64,000 nucleotides of DNA. It comes from CAVVZJ01 sp963752755. GTDB taxonomy: Bacteria; Planctomycetota; Planctomycetia; Isosphaerales; Isosphaeraceae. This document shows positions 48,074 through 56,884 of the stretch, one piece after another. A model generated the notes under the pieces. That model searched no databases, was not told the DNA's origin, and saw only the letters and a list, made by a program, of their open reading frames with translations. The stretch spans positions 685,122-749,121 of the forward strand of contig CAVVZJ010000004.1 in the NCBI GenBank assembly GCA_963752755.1, in the 5' to 3' direction. Within the stretch, counting starts at the first letter, position 1; each line of letters opens with the position of its first letter. A program made the position numbers and the translations under genes.

Positions 48074-48532
48074 CTTGCTTTACAAATCTGCTGGGATCAT
48101 GATCGCGGACGCGTGCGTGGACGTTGACTCGGATTCCGATTAGCCGCGACCGGCACGCGAGTATCCTCCTGGCTCGTGCAGAGCTGAGCGTGGAGACCCA
48201 GCCCGGCGTTGTCTCTGGGCGATGAGCCGCGAGATCCGACCGGCTTCCTCCGAAACCGGCGTTGTGATCTCTGCGCGCCCTCGCCGCGCGCCGTGGCTGT
48301 TGAGGACCCGGACTCCCGCCTACCGGGTCAACGGCGAGCCGAAGTGCGTCACAACTCGCAGCGATATTTTTTCGATTTCCGAAAATCAGCAAGGCGTTTT
48401 TGCGCCTCTGTGCAGTAGAGGTCTGATCCCGCGTCGCCTACCCGACCCGGTCCATCTTGTCAGGGGTTTGAAAGAAGGTAATTCTCCCGTATCCTGTAGC
48501 CTCTTCACCAGGAGGGCCAGGAGGTTACGGAG
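48074..48532. other. No gene recognised; left flank of ISAzo13
   Basis: Between the kinase and the ISAzo13 transposase half. No conserved frame. AGGAGG lies before 48533 and serves the transposase. The left end of the ISAzo13 element must lie here but I could not define its terminal repeat. Confidence 0.4.
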
Positions 48533-48930
48533 ATGCGACCCGAACCTGAGATGATCCCCGTCCTGATCGATGCCGCCGAGGCCCTCACGGGCAGCCCGAA
48601 GCGGCTCTTCATGGCCAAGACCGTCCAGGCCATGGGCCGGGGCGGGCCACGCTGGGCCGAGGTGCATCTCGGCTGGTGCCGGGACACCCTCCGCAAGGGC
48701 ACGCACGAACTCCGCACCGGCCTGACCTGCGTCGATGCCTTCCCCTGCCGCCGTCGCAAGCCCGCCGAGGAGCACTGGCCCCGACTGCTGGAGGATATCC
48801 GCAGCATCGCCGACGGCCAAAGCCAGGCCGATCCCAAGTTCCAGACCAAGAGGCTCTTCACCCGCATCAGTGCCGCCGAGGTCCGCCGCCAGTTGATCGC
48901 CACCAAGGGCGATACCGACGCCGAGTTGCC
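48533..48930 (+). pseudogene. ISAzo13 family transposase, N-terminal half
   Basis: The frame starts at ATG 48533 after CCAGGAGGTTACGGAG and reads AEALTGSPKRLFMAKTVQAM, RWAEVHLGWCRDTLRKGTHE and FTRISAAEVRRQLIATKGDT, ending DAELP exactly where an IS3 end begins at 48931. The matching C-terminal half is on the opposite strand at 50883-51715, starting TPQTINTKLNMLGYRLSKVA. The joined reading DAELP-TPQTINTKLN is the expected ISAzo13 sequence. The gene is dead by insertion and inversion. Confidence 0.75.
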
Positions 48931-49534
48931 TGTGCTGGTTCAGCGTGAATTGGAATTCTTGCCGGTTGGTGTAAGCGAGGGGTCGGAACCTCCTGTCCCG
49001 GATTTCGCGGCCTCGTGCCGCGAGGGTTTGACGCTTGGATGCCAATCCCGGAGCCTTCCAGGGCGGGAGCGAGCACGGGACCAGACGTTTCCGACTGGTC
49101 CCGGCTCCGGTCTTGGCCCCTGGGGCGACGCTCGGGGTGCTCCCCAGCAGAGCCCTATCCTCCGCCCAGGCTATCCCCGATTGTCGTCGCACCACGACGC
49201 TCACGCAACCTCCCGCGACGCCCGACGCAGGCGACGGCGGGTTTCCCGCGCCTCCTCCAGCTTGCGATCCCGCTCGGCGAAGATCGTCGCGTCCAGACCG
49301 GCGAGCTTGTCCATCGGCGTCACATAGCCCAACGCGCTATGCAAACGCACGGTATTATAGTAATCAACATACGACGAAATCAGACGCCGGGCCTCCTCCC
49401 GCGAACCGGGCGCCGCGGGACGAACGCATTCCCGCTTCAAGCGGCCGTGCCAACGTTCCAGCTTGCCGTTGGATTGGGGGTCGTACGGACTGGTCCGCAC
49501 GTGCGTGATCCCCGCCACGCGGATGAATTCCTTG
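48931..49534 (-). mobile_element. IS3-family element copy A, truncated
   Basis: A 604-nt right-end fragment of the IS3 element found complete at 60228-61851. It begins with the terminal repeat TGTGCTGGTTCAGCGTGAAT and contains the last third of orfB, then diverges abruptly at 49535. It shares a GSREEARR variant with copy B, where copy D has GSLEEARR, linking A and B by descent. Confidence 0.8.
49201..49518 (-). pseudogene. IS3 orfB remnant (copy A)
   Basis: The C-terminal 105 residues of the IS3 integrase, including the catalytic Glu region SPYDPQSNGKLERWHGRLKR and the end LHSALGYVTPMDKLAGLDAT. The first two DDE aspartates are lost with the truncation, so it is non-functional. Confidence 0.8.
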
Positions 49535-49561
49535 TAAAGGATCAGCCGAGTTCAGAGCATT

Positions 49562-49897
49562 TGGGCGTAACCCGCTGCCCGCTCTCATCGGGCGATCTGC
49601 CTGAATTGCCGACGTTTCAGGGATTTGCGACGCGTGGTGGGCTCGGAATGCCGCCTCATCGTGAAGCCGGGCGGCGCGACCGCCCGAGCCGTCGCCGGGT
49701 GGCCCCGATGGCCCGATGCCTCTCGGGCCTCGCCGTCTCAGCCTCGCTTGAGCTTTGGACCCGAGCCTATTCAGGCTGAAGATCATCGCCTCGGTGGTGG
49801 CAATGGTGACAAAAAATCACCCACTCCGGGGCGGCCCGGTCGCCACAAGTCATTGGCAAATAACGAACTCACGAGAGCGGGCTGCGGGTTACACCCA
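49562..49897. mobile_element. MITE-like element with ISKra4-type ends
   Basis: Terminal inverted repeats TGGGCGTAACCCGCTGCCCG(CTCTC) and the complement of the right end (TGGGTGTAACCCGCAGCCCG) match at 23 of 25 positions and bound 336 bp without a transposase. The ends closely resemble those of the ISKra4 element at 53322 (GGGCGTGACTCGCTGCCCGC), so that family could mobilise it. No clear target duplication. Confidence 0.65.
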
Positions 49898-50794
49898 AGT
49901 TATTTTGGAACGGCTCCTTATCGCCGGTCGCCTCGAGGGTGCGGCGAAGGGCCCCGGTGTGCGCGTCGAGGATCTCGACCTTCACGCTTGGCCCCGACTG
50001 TTCCGCCAGGACGGCCACCGACCGGCCGTCCGGGCTGAAGGCCGCACAGGCGAAAACGCTCGGCCGCGACCAGAGCGGCGCGCCCGTCCGCGTGGCATGC
50101 GCGATGGTCTTCTCCCCGCCGCTGGCGAGCACCGTCTCGCCGTCGGGGCTCAGCCGGACGCGGGAGATCGTGCCGACTTGAGACGACCAAAGGTCCAGGC
50201 GCTTGCAGGTCGCCAGGTCATGCACGGCGACCTCCTCTTCCGACGCCGCGAAGGCGAGCCTGGCCCCGGCACCGTCGACGCCGAAACTGGACCAGGACTT
50301 CGATGAGCTAATCGGGATCCAGTCGCCGACCTGCCGGCCCTCGAGTGTGAAGACTCCCATGACTTTGGAGAAGCCCCTGGCGACGAAACGATCGCCCTGG
50401 GGCAGTGCTGAGAGCTGCTCGACGCTCCCCTTGCCGGGGACGACCAGTTCCGCGGCAAGGTCCCGCGCGTTGGCCTGAAGGAAACGCCAGTTCGAATCGC
50501 GAAAGGACTTTGGCATTTGGTCGAGGATCTTCTGCGCCTCGACGAACTTGCCGAGATCGAACTCCTTCTCCGCGAGATCGAGCTGTGACGTGGCGAGCGC
50601 CTTCCGGGCCACTTCCTTCTCCCGCAAGGCGGCGGCCTCCGCCGCATCGGCTACCTCCTTGGCCGCCTCGGCTTCGGCCCGCGCCTTCTCGGCCTCGACG
50701 CGTGCTATCGCGTTCCGCTCGGCCAGGCGCGAAACCAGCCGCCGTCAGCAACGAGCCAATTGTGAACATCACCAGGACCGCCGAGAGCACGCCG
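49898..50794 (-). pseudogene. Fragment of Ser/Thr kinase with WD40 region
   Basis: The minus strand reads LSAVLVMFTIGSLLTA (transmembrane helix). After a one-base break near 50745 come LAERNAIARVEAEKARAEAE and LREKEVARKALATSQLDLAE, then the repeat start FVEAQKILDQMPKSFRDSNW, then propeller blades (RVRLSPDGETVLASGGEKTI, AAFSPDGRSVAVLAEQSGPS). This is the juxtamembrane and early WD40 part of a planctomycete kinase-WD40 protein. Kinase domain and C terminus are absent; mobile elements bound it on both sides. Confidence 0.7.
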
Positions 50795-50882
50795 CCTAAG
50801 AGCGTAAAACAAAACCTCTCAAAGCAGCGGGAATTTAGCTGGATTCGGGCCTCGACCGGGGGTTTTGTTTTACGCTCTAAGG
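50795..50882. repeat. 88-bp palindromic element with perfect 22-bp arms
   Basis: Arms at 50795-50816 (CCTAAGAGCGTAAAACAAAA..) and 50861-50882 are exact complements around a 44-bp centre. The ends look like IS terminal repeats placed head to head, so it may be a minimal MITE or the residue of an excised or collapsed IS. It separates the kinase fragment from the ISAzo13 half. Confidence 0.7.
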
Positions 50883-51715
50883 CACCTGAAAGAAGCTATG
50901 TCTTCCGTGGCCTGCCTCGCTTGCGGGGGATCTTCACGAACCACTTCTCAAGCGAGGGCAGGCGGATCACCTCGGCCTCCAAGGCCTCCATCGCCCCCGG
51001 CGTCAGCTTCACCCCCGTGGCGTAGGTCGTCTCCACCACGCTGACCACCGGGTGCTTCCCTTTCCAGGTCATCGACCGGGCGAAGCCCAACACCGCCTCC
51101 ACCGAGTCCAGCAGCGAGCCGTTCCCGTGCATCTCCAGGATGCCAAAGCACCGCTCGATCGGGTTGTCCTTGCTGTGATACGGCGGGTCGTCCGCCAACT
51201 GCACCGCCAGGCGGTACTTGCGGGCGAAGCCCCCGATCCGCTTGAGGAACGGGCTCCGCCGGCTGTGGTTCTCCGGGCCGTTGTCCAGGTTGATCACCAG
51301 CGTCTTGACGTGCAGGAACCGCAACCGGACGCCCTCCCACCACGGCTCCAGGCGCTCGGCGATGAAGTCGCTGGTGACCTTCGAGCGGGCCATGGACAGC
51401 CAGAGGTCGTCGGGCTCGGGCCGGAAGATGCCGAAGGGGGTCAGGGTCGCCTCGGGCTTGAAGTCGTGATCCACCGCCTTCGTGCCGGTCCGGCTCCGGC
51501 CCCGGCGTGAGAACGGGCCGACATTCACCGTCGCCTTGGCGTCGATCGAGACCCGCAGGGTGTCCCTGGCCCGGTCCGCCTCGGGGTTGACCACCTTCAG
51601 TTGCTCGAAGATGGCATCGGTCTGCGGGACTCTTTTTGGGGGCGGCACTTGGCCACCTTGGAGAGGCGATAGCCGAGCATGTTGAGCTTGGTGTTGATCG
51701 TCTGCGGGGTGGGCA
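50883..51715 (-). pseudogene. ISAzo13 family transposase, C-terminal half
   Basis: Minus-strand continuation of the half at 48533. It reads PTPQTINTKLNMLGYRLSKV, then after a one-base break near 51635 (C5/A5 runs) VPQTDAIFEQLKVVNPEADR, DDLWLSMARSKVTSDFIAER, VINLDNGPENHSRRSPFLKR, and stops at 50896. The catalytic DNGPENHS region is present. Its start abuts the left end of IS3 copy B at 51716, sharing TGCC with the other half's break point. Confidence 0.75.
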
Positions 51716-51786
51716 TGTAGTGCCTCAGCCGAAACTGGAACGCTCCGCCGGTTGGGTTAGTATGGACCCCATCGGAGGCACCTTCC

Positions 51787-52155
51787 ATGAGTCAGACCCG
51801 CAGGCACTTCACTCCCGATCAGAAGGCCCAGATCGTTCGACGCCACCTCATCGGCAAGGAGCCGATCTCCGACCTGGCCGATGAATTCGGCCTCCAGCCC
51901 AGCCAAATCCACAACTGGATCAAGCTCGTCCTCGACCAGGCCGCCAAGGCGTTCCAGCACGGACCCGGACGGCCCCCGCGCGTCGAGCCGCTCAAGGACC
52001 GCAAGATCGAGCACCTCCAGTCCAAGCTCGTTCAGAAGAACGAGGTCATCGCGGAACTCATGGAGGAACATGTCAAACTAAAAAAAGAACTTGGGGAACC
52101 CGGAATGGAGCCTGGGTTCCCCATGACACCCGCGACCAGATCGTCGATTTCGTGA
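51787..52155 (+). CDS. IS3 family transposase OrfA
   Basis: A 122-residue DNA-binding subunit with HTH SQTRRHFTPDQKAQIVRRHL, PISDLADEFGLQPSQIHNWI and a leucine-zipper-like tail (EHLQSKLVQKNEVIAELMEE). A slippery A7G (CTA AAA AAA G at about 52078) lies near its end. A -1 shift there enters a frame that reads RNGAWVPHDTRDQIVDFVNR and continues into OrfB, producing the OrfAB transposase. Confidence 0.88.
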   Translation: MSQTRRHFTPDQKAQIVRRHLIGKEPISDLADEFGLQPSQIHNWIKLVLDQAAKAFQHGPGRPPRVEPLKDRKIEHLQSKLVQKNEVIAELMEEHVKLKKELGEPGMEPGFPMTPATRSSIS

Positions 52156-53069
52156 ACCGCTGGACCGAACGCACCGAGTTGCCCGCCCGGCGGCTGCTGG
52201 GCTGGCTCGGCCTGGGCACCAGCAAGTTCCACGATTGGAAACATCGCTACGGCAAGGTCAACGAGCACAACGGCAAAGTGCCCCGCGACTGGTGGCTGCA
52301 CGACTGGGAGAAGCAGGCCAGCCTCGACTACCACGAGCGGCATCCCCTGGAAGGCTATCGCCGGTTGACCTTCATGATGCTCGACGACGACGTGGTGGCG
52401 ACCAGCCCGGCGAGCGTCTATCGGGTGCTCAAAGCCGCGGGCCGGCTCGACCGGCGGTCGTTCTCACCGTCGAAGAAGGGGACGGGCTTCGTGCAGCCAC
52501 TGGCGGCCCACGAGCACTGGCATGGGGATGTTTCGTACATCAACGTCGGCGGCACCTTCGATTACCTCACCAGCGTGCTCGACGGCTTCAGCCGGGCGAT
52601 CGTGCACTGGGAGATCCGCGAATCGATGACCGAACGCGACGTGGAGACGATCGTGCAGCGCGGCCTGGAACGCTACCCGGACAAGAAGCCGCGGATCATC
52701 AGCGACAACGGCGCGCAGTTCATCGCGCGGGACTTCAAGGAATTCATCCGCGTGGCGGGGATCACGCACGTGCGGACCAGTCCGTACGACCCCCAATCCA
52801 ACGGCAAGCTGGAACGTTGGCACGGCCGCTTGAAGCGGGAATGCGTTCGTCCCGCGGCGCCCGGTTCGCGGGAGGAGGCCCGGCGTCTGATTTCGTCGTA
52901 TGTTGATTACTATAATACCGTGCGTTTGCATAGCGCGTTGGGCTATGTGACGCCGATGGACAAGCTCGCCGGTCTGGACGCGACGATCTTCGCCGAGCGG
53001 GATCGCAAGCTGGAGGAGGCGCGGGAAACCCGCCGTCGCCTGCGTCGGGCGTCGCGGGAGGTTGCGTGA
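52152..53069 (+). CDS. IS3 family transposase OrfB (integrase)
   Basis: A 305-residue DDE integrase. HTH_21-type N terminus (ARRLLGWLGLGTSKFHDWKH, HPLEGYRRLTFMML), then the rve catalytic core: HWHGDVSYINVGGTFDYLTS (first Asp), PRIISDNGAQFIARDFKEFI (second Asp), YDPQSNGKLERWHGRLKREC (Glu). The -1 frame relative to OrfA is open upstream of the GTG at 52152, so the functional product is probably the frameshift fusion. Frame intact; likely active. Confidence 0.9.
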   Translation: MNRWTERTELPARRLLGWLGLGTSKFHDWKHRYGKVNEHNGKVPRDWWLHDWEKQASLDYHERHPLEGYRRLTFMMLDDDVVATSPASVYRVLKAAGRLDRRSFSPSKKGTGFVQPLAAHEHWHGDVSYINVGGTFDYLTSVLDGFSRAIVHWEIRESMTERDVETIVQRGLERYPDKKPRIISDNGAQFIARDFKEFIRVAGITHVRTSPYDPQSNGKLERWHGRLKRECVRPAAPGSREEARRLISSYVDYYNTVRLHSALGYVTPMDKLAGLDATIFAERDRKLEEARETRRRLRRASREVA

Positions 53070-53321
53070 GCGTCGTGGTGCGACGACAATCGGGGATAGC
53101 CTGGGCGGAGGATAGGGCTCTGCTGGGGAGCACCCCGAGCGTCGCCCCAGGGGCCAAGACCGGAGCCGGGACCAGTCGGAAACGTCTGGTCCCGTGCTCG
53201 CTCCCGCCCTGGAAGGCTCCGGGATTGGCATCCAAGCGTCAAACCCTCGCGGCACGAGGCCGCGAAATCCGGGACAGGAGGTTCCGACCCCTCGCTTACA
53301 CCAACCGGCAAGAATTCCAAT

Positions 53322-54940
53322 TGGGCGTGACTCGCTGCCCGCTCCCCTTGGAGTTCTTCTCGGACAAGGAGTTGCGGCGACAGGGAGTGGAAAACGAGGT
53401 CCCCATGAGGCAGAACATCGGCTGCAACACCCCGATGCCTCGGCCCCAGGAGACCTCGCCATGATCATCACCCCGGAGCAGGCGACCCTCAAGGCCCAGC
53501 AGCGATTCGAGTCCCTCCTGGACCTCGTGCGGCGGGCCAGCCAGGACGGCCAGCGGATCGACCTCGTGGAACGGGACCGGATCCGGTCCCTGCTCGCCCT
53601 GGGCTTCGACCTGCTGACGGCCTTCGTCGCCCACCACGGCGATGGCGACCAGGGGCCGGAGGTCGAGACTACCGACGGGCACAGGGTCCGGCGGTTGCCC
53701 GAGTCGCATGACCGCCGCTACGTGTCGGTCTTCGGCGAGTTGACCATCAGCCGGGTCGTCCATGGCACCCGAGAGGGCCAGCGGATCGAACGGACGCCGC
53801 TGGACGAGCGGCTCGGGCTGCCCGAGGGCGACTTCTCCTACGTCCTGGAGGACTGGAGCCCGCGGCTCTGCCTCAAGGAGTCGTTCGCCGAGGCCGGTCG
53901 CTCGCTGGAGATGCTCCTGGGCCTGAAGCTGGGGGCTCGGACGTTGGAGCCCATGAGCCGGGCGGTGGCCGGCTACGCCCCGGCCTTCCGGGATGCCCTG
54001 TCGCGGCCGCCGCCCGAGGAGGAGGGGCCGCTGCTGGTCGTCACCGCCGACGGCAAGGGCGTGCCGCTGCGACGACCGCCGCAGGACGGCCCGAAGCCGC
54101 ATCACCGCCGCACCAAGGGAGAGAAGGCCAACAAGAAGCAGAGGGCCGGCGTCGGGGCCGTCGACACCATCGAGCCGTTCGTGAGGTCGGCGGATGACAT
54201 CCTGGATGAGGTGCTCCGGGACGAGCGGGCCGGGGGGCGCCCGGAGCCTCAACACAAGCACGTCTGGGCCGAGATGACCCGGCAGGTCGGCGGCGAGACG
54301 GTCCACGCCAAGGACAGCCTCTTCGCCCTGATGGAGTCCGAGGCGGCGGCCCGCAACTCGGGGCACGACCGCCCGGTGATCTGCCTGCTGGACGGCGAGC
54401 GGGCCTTGTGGGAGATGCAGCGGGAGTACTTCGCCGAGGCGGTCGGCATCCTGGACCTGTTCCACGTCCTGGAGCGGCTCTGGGCGGTGGCCCACTGCTT
54501 CCACACCGAAGGCAGTGACGGGGCCAAGCAGTATGTCGAGGAGCGGTTGCGGGACCTGCTCCAGGGACAGGTCGGGTATGTCATCGCCGGGCTGCGGCGG
54601 CGGCTGAACGGGGGGAAGCGGAGCGGGTCGAAGCGGAAGGTGGTCGAGTCGGCGGTCGAGTACCTGGCGAACAACCGGGACCACATGCGGTACGACGCGT
54701 ACCTGGCGGCGGGGTATCCGATCGGTAGCGGGGTGGCCGAGGGGGCGTGCCGCCACCTGGTCAAGGACCGGATGGAGCAGACGGGCATGCGATGGACCGT
54801 CGAGGGTGCCCAGGCGATGCTCCACGTCCGGGCAGTGTACCTCAACGACCAGTGGGGGGAGTACCTGGAGTACCGGATCGAGCAGGAGCAAACCCGGCTG
54901 TACGGGTCAGTTGCAGCATAGCGGGCGGCGAGTTACGCCC
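53322..54940 (+). mobile_element. ISKra4-family insertion sequence
   Basis: Ends GGGCGTGACTCGCTGCCCGCT and, in complement, GGGCGTAACTCGCCGCCCGCT are inverted repeats (19 of 21). The flanks read GAATTCCAAT on the left and ATTCCAATTCACG on the right, a 7-bp duplication (TTCCAAT) of the IS3 right-end sequence. The insertion is therefore younger than IS3 copy B. Confidence 0.85.
53461..54921 (+). CDS. ISKra4 family transposase
   Basis: A 486-residue intact transposase. The N-terminal domain MIITPEQATLKAQQRFESLL is followed by FGELTISRVVHGTREGQRIE. The DDE core includes LLVVTADGKGVPLRRPPQDG (Asp), VICLLDGERALWEMQREYF (Asp), LDLFHVLERLWAVAHCFH and YPIGSGVAEGACRHLVKDRM (Glu/Lys region). The ATG at 53461 has AGGAGA 9 nt upstream. 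Likely active. Confidence 0.9.
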   Translation: MIITPEQATLKAQQRFESLLDLVRRASQDGQRIDLVERDRIRSLLALGFDLLTAFVAHHGDGDQGPEVETTDGHRVRRLPESHDRRYVSVFGELTISRVVHGTREGQRIERTPLDERLGLPEGDFSYVLEDWSPRLCLKESFAEAGRSLEMLLGLKLGARTLEPMSRAVAGYAPAFRDALSRPPPEEEGPLLVVTADGKGVPLRRPPQDGPKPHHRRTKGEKANKKQRAGVGAVDTIEPFVRSADDILDEVLRDERAGGRPEPQHKHVWAEMTRQVGGETVHAKDSLFALMESEAAARNSGHDRPVICLLDGERALWEMQREYFAEAVGILDLFHVLERLWAVAHCFHTEGSDGAKQYVEERLRDLLQGQVGYVIAGLRRRLNGGKRSGSKRKVVESAVEYLANNRDHMRYDAYLAAGYPIGSGVAEGACRHLVKDRMEQTGMRWTVEGAQAMLHVRAVYLNDQWGEYLEYRIEQEQTRLYGSVAA

Positions 54941-55003
54941 ATTCCAATTCACGCTGAACCAGCACACACGCCCGCTATCCCCTGGAGGGGTATCGACGAC
55001 TGA

Positions 55004-55941
55004 GAGGCTATCCGGTAATCCTCAGAGTTTGTAAACTCTTACCAAGTCAGGAGGTCCGCGAGTTACACCAACGATGGAGCACACCCCGATGCGAAAGCCC
55101 TATCCCTCCGACCTCACCGACGAGCAGTGGCAGATCATCGAGCCGCTGATCCCCGTCAGCCGCGTGGGACGACCCCGGGAGGTCGAGATCCGGGAGGTGC
55201 TCAACGCCATCTTCTACCTCAACCGCAGCGGCTGCCAGTGGAACATGCTGCCCCATGACCTGCCGGCCCGGAGCACCGTCCACGACTACTTCCAGCAGTG
55301 GCGGGCCGACGGCACCTGGCAGCGGATCAACGATGCCCTGCGACAAGAGGTGCGTCAGGCCGCCGGGCGTGATCCGAACCCGAGTGCCGGGAGCATCGAC
55401 AGCCAGACCGTCAAGGGGACGGAGATCGGGGGCGTGCGGGGGTACGACGGCGGCCAGAAGATCCGGGGGACGAAGCGTCACATCATCGTGGACACGTTGG
55501 GTTTGCTGCTGGTCGTGATGGTCACGGCGGCCTCGGCCGACGACGGCACGGCGGCCCCGGAGGTCTTGGGCCGACTGACCACCGAGCACCGCACTCGGTT
55601 GGCGAAGTTGTGGGCCGACCAGAAGTACCACAATCATGCGCTGGAGTCCTGGTTGAAGAAGACGGGAGCCGGCTACGTGATTGAGGTGGTGGAGCGACCT
55701 GTCGGTGCGCAGGGGTTCGTGCTGTTGCACCGTCGCTGGGTGGTGGAGCGGAGCTTCGCCTGGCTGGGGCGGTATCGCCGACACAGCCGGGACTACGAAA
55801 GGTCGCCCGAATCGAGCGCGGCAATGATCCAGGTCAGTTCGATTCATCGAATGCTTAGAATTTTGAAACCTGATCAAACGAAGAAGCCGGTTCCCTTCAA
55901 GTATCCCAGGGAAAAACGGAAATCAATTACCGGATAGCCTC
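55004..55941 (+). mobile_element. IS5-family insertion sequence
   Basis: Perfect 16-bp terminal inverted repeats GAGGCTATCCGGTAAT at both ends of a 938-bp element. The flanking CTGA / TGACC shows a 3-bp TGA duplication. Removing it rejoins the codons of the IS3 element-2 integrase (RRL-TYMMLDA). Confidence 0.88.
55074..55937 (+). CDS. IS5 family transposase
   Basis: A 287-residue intact DDE transposase of the IS1031/IS427 type. N-terminal DUF4096-like part: YPSDLTDEQWQIIEPLIPVS, AIFYLNRSGCQWNMLPHDLP. Catalytic core: GSIDSQTVKGTEIGG (Asp), IVDTLGLLLVVMVTAASADD (Asp), HRRWVVERSFAWLGRYRR (Glu). An alternative start is the ATG at 55089. Likely active. Confidence 0.9.
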   Translation: MEHTPMRKPYPSDLTDEQWQIIEPLIPVSRVGRPREVEIREVLNAIFYLNRSGCQWNMLPHDLPARSTVHDYFQQWRADGTWQRINDALRQEVRQAAGRDPNPSAGSIDSQTVKGTEIGGVRGYDGGQKIRGTKRHIIVDTLGLLLVVMVTAASADDGTAAPEVLGRLTTEHRTRLAKLWADQKYHNHALESWLKKTGAGYVIEVVERPVGAQGFVLLHRRWVVERSFAWLGRYRRHSRDYERSPESSAAMIQVSSIHRMLRILKPDQTKKPVPFKYPREKRKSITG

Positions 55942-56663
55942 TGACCTACATGATGCTCGATGCGGACATCGTGGCGGTCAGCCCGTCCAGCGTTTACCGG
56001 GTCCTCAAAATCGCCGGCCGCCTCGCTCCGCGGGGCGGCCGACCCTCGAAGAAGGGTCAAGGGTTCGAGCAGCCCCGGCACCCCCACGAGCACTGGCATG
56101 TCGATGTCTCGTACATCAACGTCGCCGGGACGTTCTTCTACCTCTGCAGCCTGCTCGACGGCTGCAGCCGGTTCATCGTGCACTGGGAGATCCGCGAGTC
56201 GATGACCGAACCGGACGTCGAGACGATCATCCAGCGGGCCCGCGAGCGGTATCCCGAGGCGCGCCCCCGGATCATCTCGGACAACGGCCCCCAGTTCATC
56301 GCCCGCGACTTCAAGGAGTTCATCCGGATTTGCGGGATGACTCCTGTGAGGACATCCCCGTATTACCCACAGAGCAATGGGAAGATCGAGCGGTGGCACA
56401 AGACACTCAAGGGCGAGTGCATCCGGGTCAGGACGCCGTTGAGCCTGGAGGACGCGCGGCGGATCGTGGCGGAGTATGGGACGCACGACAACGAGGTCCG
56501 CTTGCACAGCGCGATTGGTTACATCACGCCGAAGGACCGGTTGGAGGGCCGCCAGGAGGCGATCTTCGCTGGTCGCCAGCGGAAGTTGGCGGCGGCTCGG
56601 GCCCGGCGTCGGAGCGTCGGTTCTGCGAAGAGCGCCGACTCGTCGATTGCCACCGGGTTGTGA
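55942..56663 (+). pseudogene. IS3 element-2 OrfB, C-terminal part
   Basis: About 240 residues of an rve integrase with all three catalytic positions: HWHVDVSYINVAGTFFYLCS, RIISDNGPQFIARDFKEFIR and YPQSNGKIERWHKTLKGECI. The N-terminal part is cut by the IS5 at 55004-55941 and beyond that lost at 54967, so no full protein can be made. Confidence 0.82.
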
Positions 56664-56884
56664 TCTGGGCGACAGTTCGGATGGCCCAGGCGGAGGATTG
56701 GGCAACGCGGGGACGCGACCCGAGCGCCGACCTGGGGGCCGAGACCGGAAGGGGGGGGGCAGGATGCCCCCCTGCATCGGCTCCGGGATTGGCACGAATG
56801 CGATAAATCCAACCAAATTTCTTGATCTTGGTGGCTAGCTTACGGCGCGAACCCGTTTCTCCATTTCACGCTGAACCAACACAC

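Larger units (their letters stand above)
51716..54966 (+). mobile_element. IS3-family element copy B, interrupted by ISKra4
   Basis: Left end TGTAGTGCCTCAGCCGAAAC at 51716; right end ...TTCACGCTGAACCAGCACA at 54966. The ends are imperfect inverted repeats of about 39 bp sharing TCAGC, TGGAA and CCGGTTGG. An ISKra4 element sits near the right end; without it and its duplication the IS measures 1624 bp, the same as copy D. Contains intact orfA and orfB. Confidence 0.85.
54967..56884 (+). mobile_element. IS3-family relative (element 2), remnant
   Basis: A second, divergent IS3 element lacking its left part. The piece at 54967-55003 encodes RYPLEGYRRL, the IS5 follows, and 55942-56884 continues TYMMLDADIVAVSPSSVYRV to the right end TTTCACGCTGAACCAACACA, similar to that of copy B. 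IS3 copy B had inserted within its orfB, and its 5' part is no longer adjacent. Confidence 0.75.

Noticed and set aside
48931..54966. Composite transposon carrying the kinase fragment
   Set aside because: Copies A and B have opposite orientation and A is truncated, and the flanks show halves of a split ISAzo13. Inversion explains the layout better than composite transposition.
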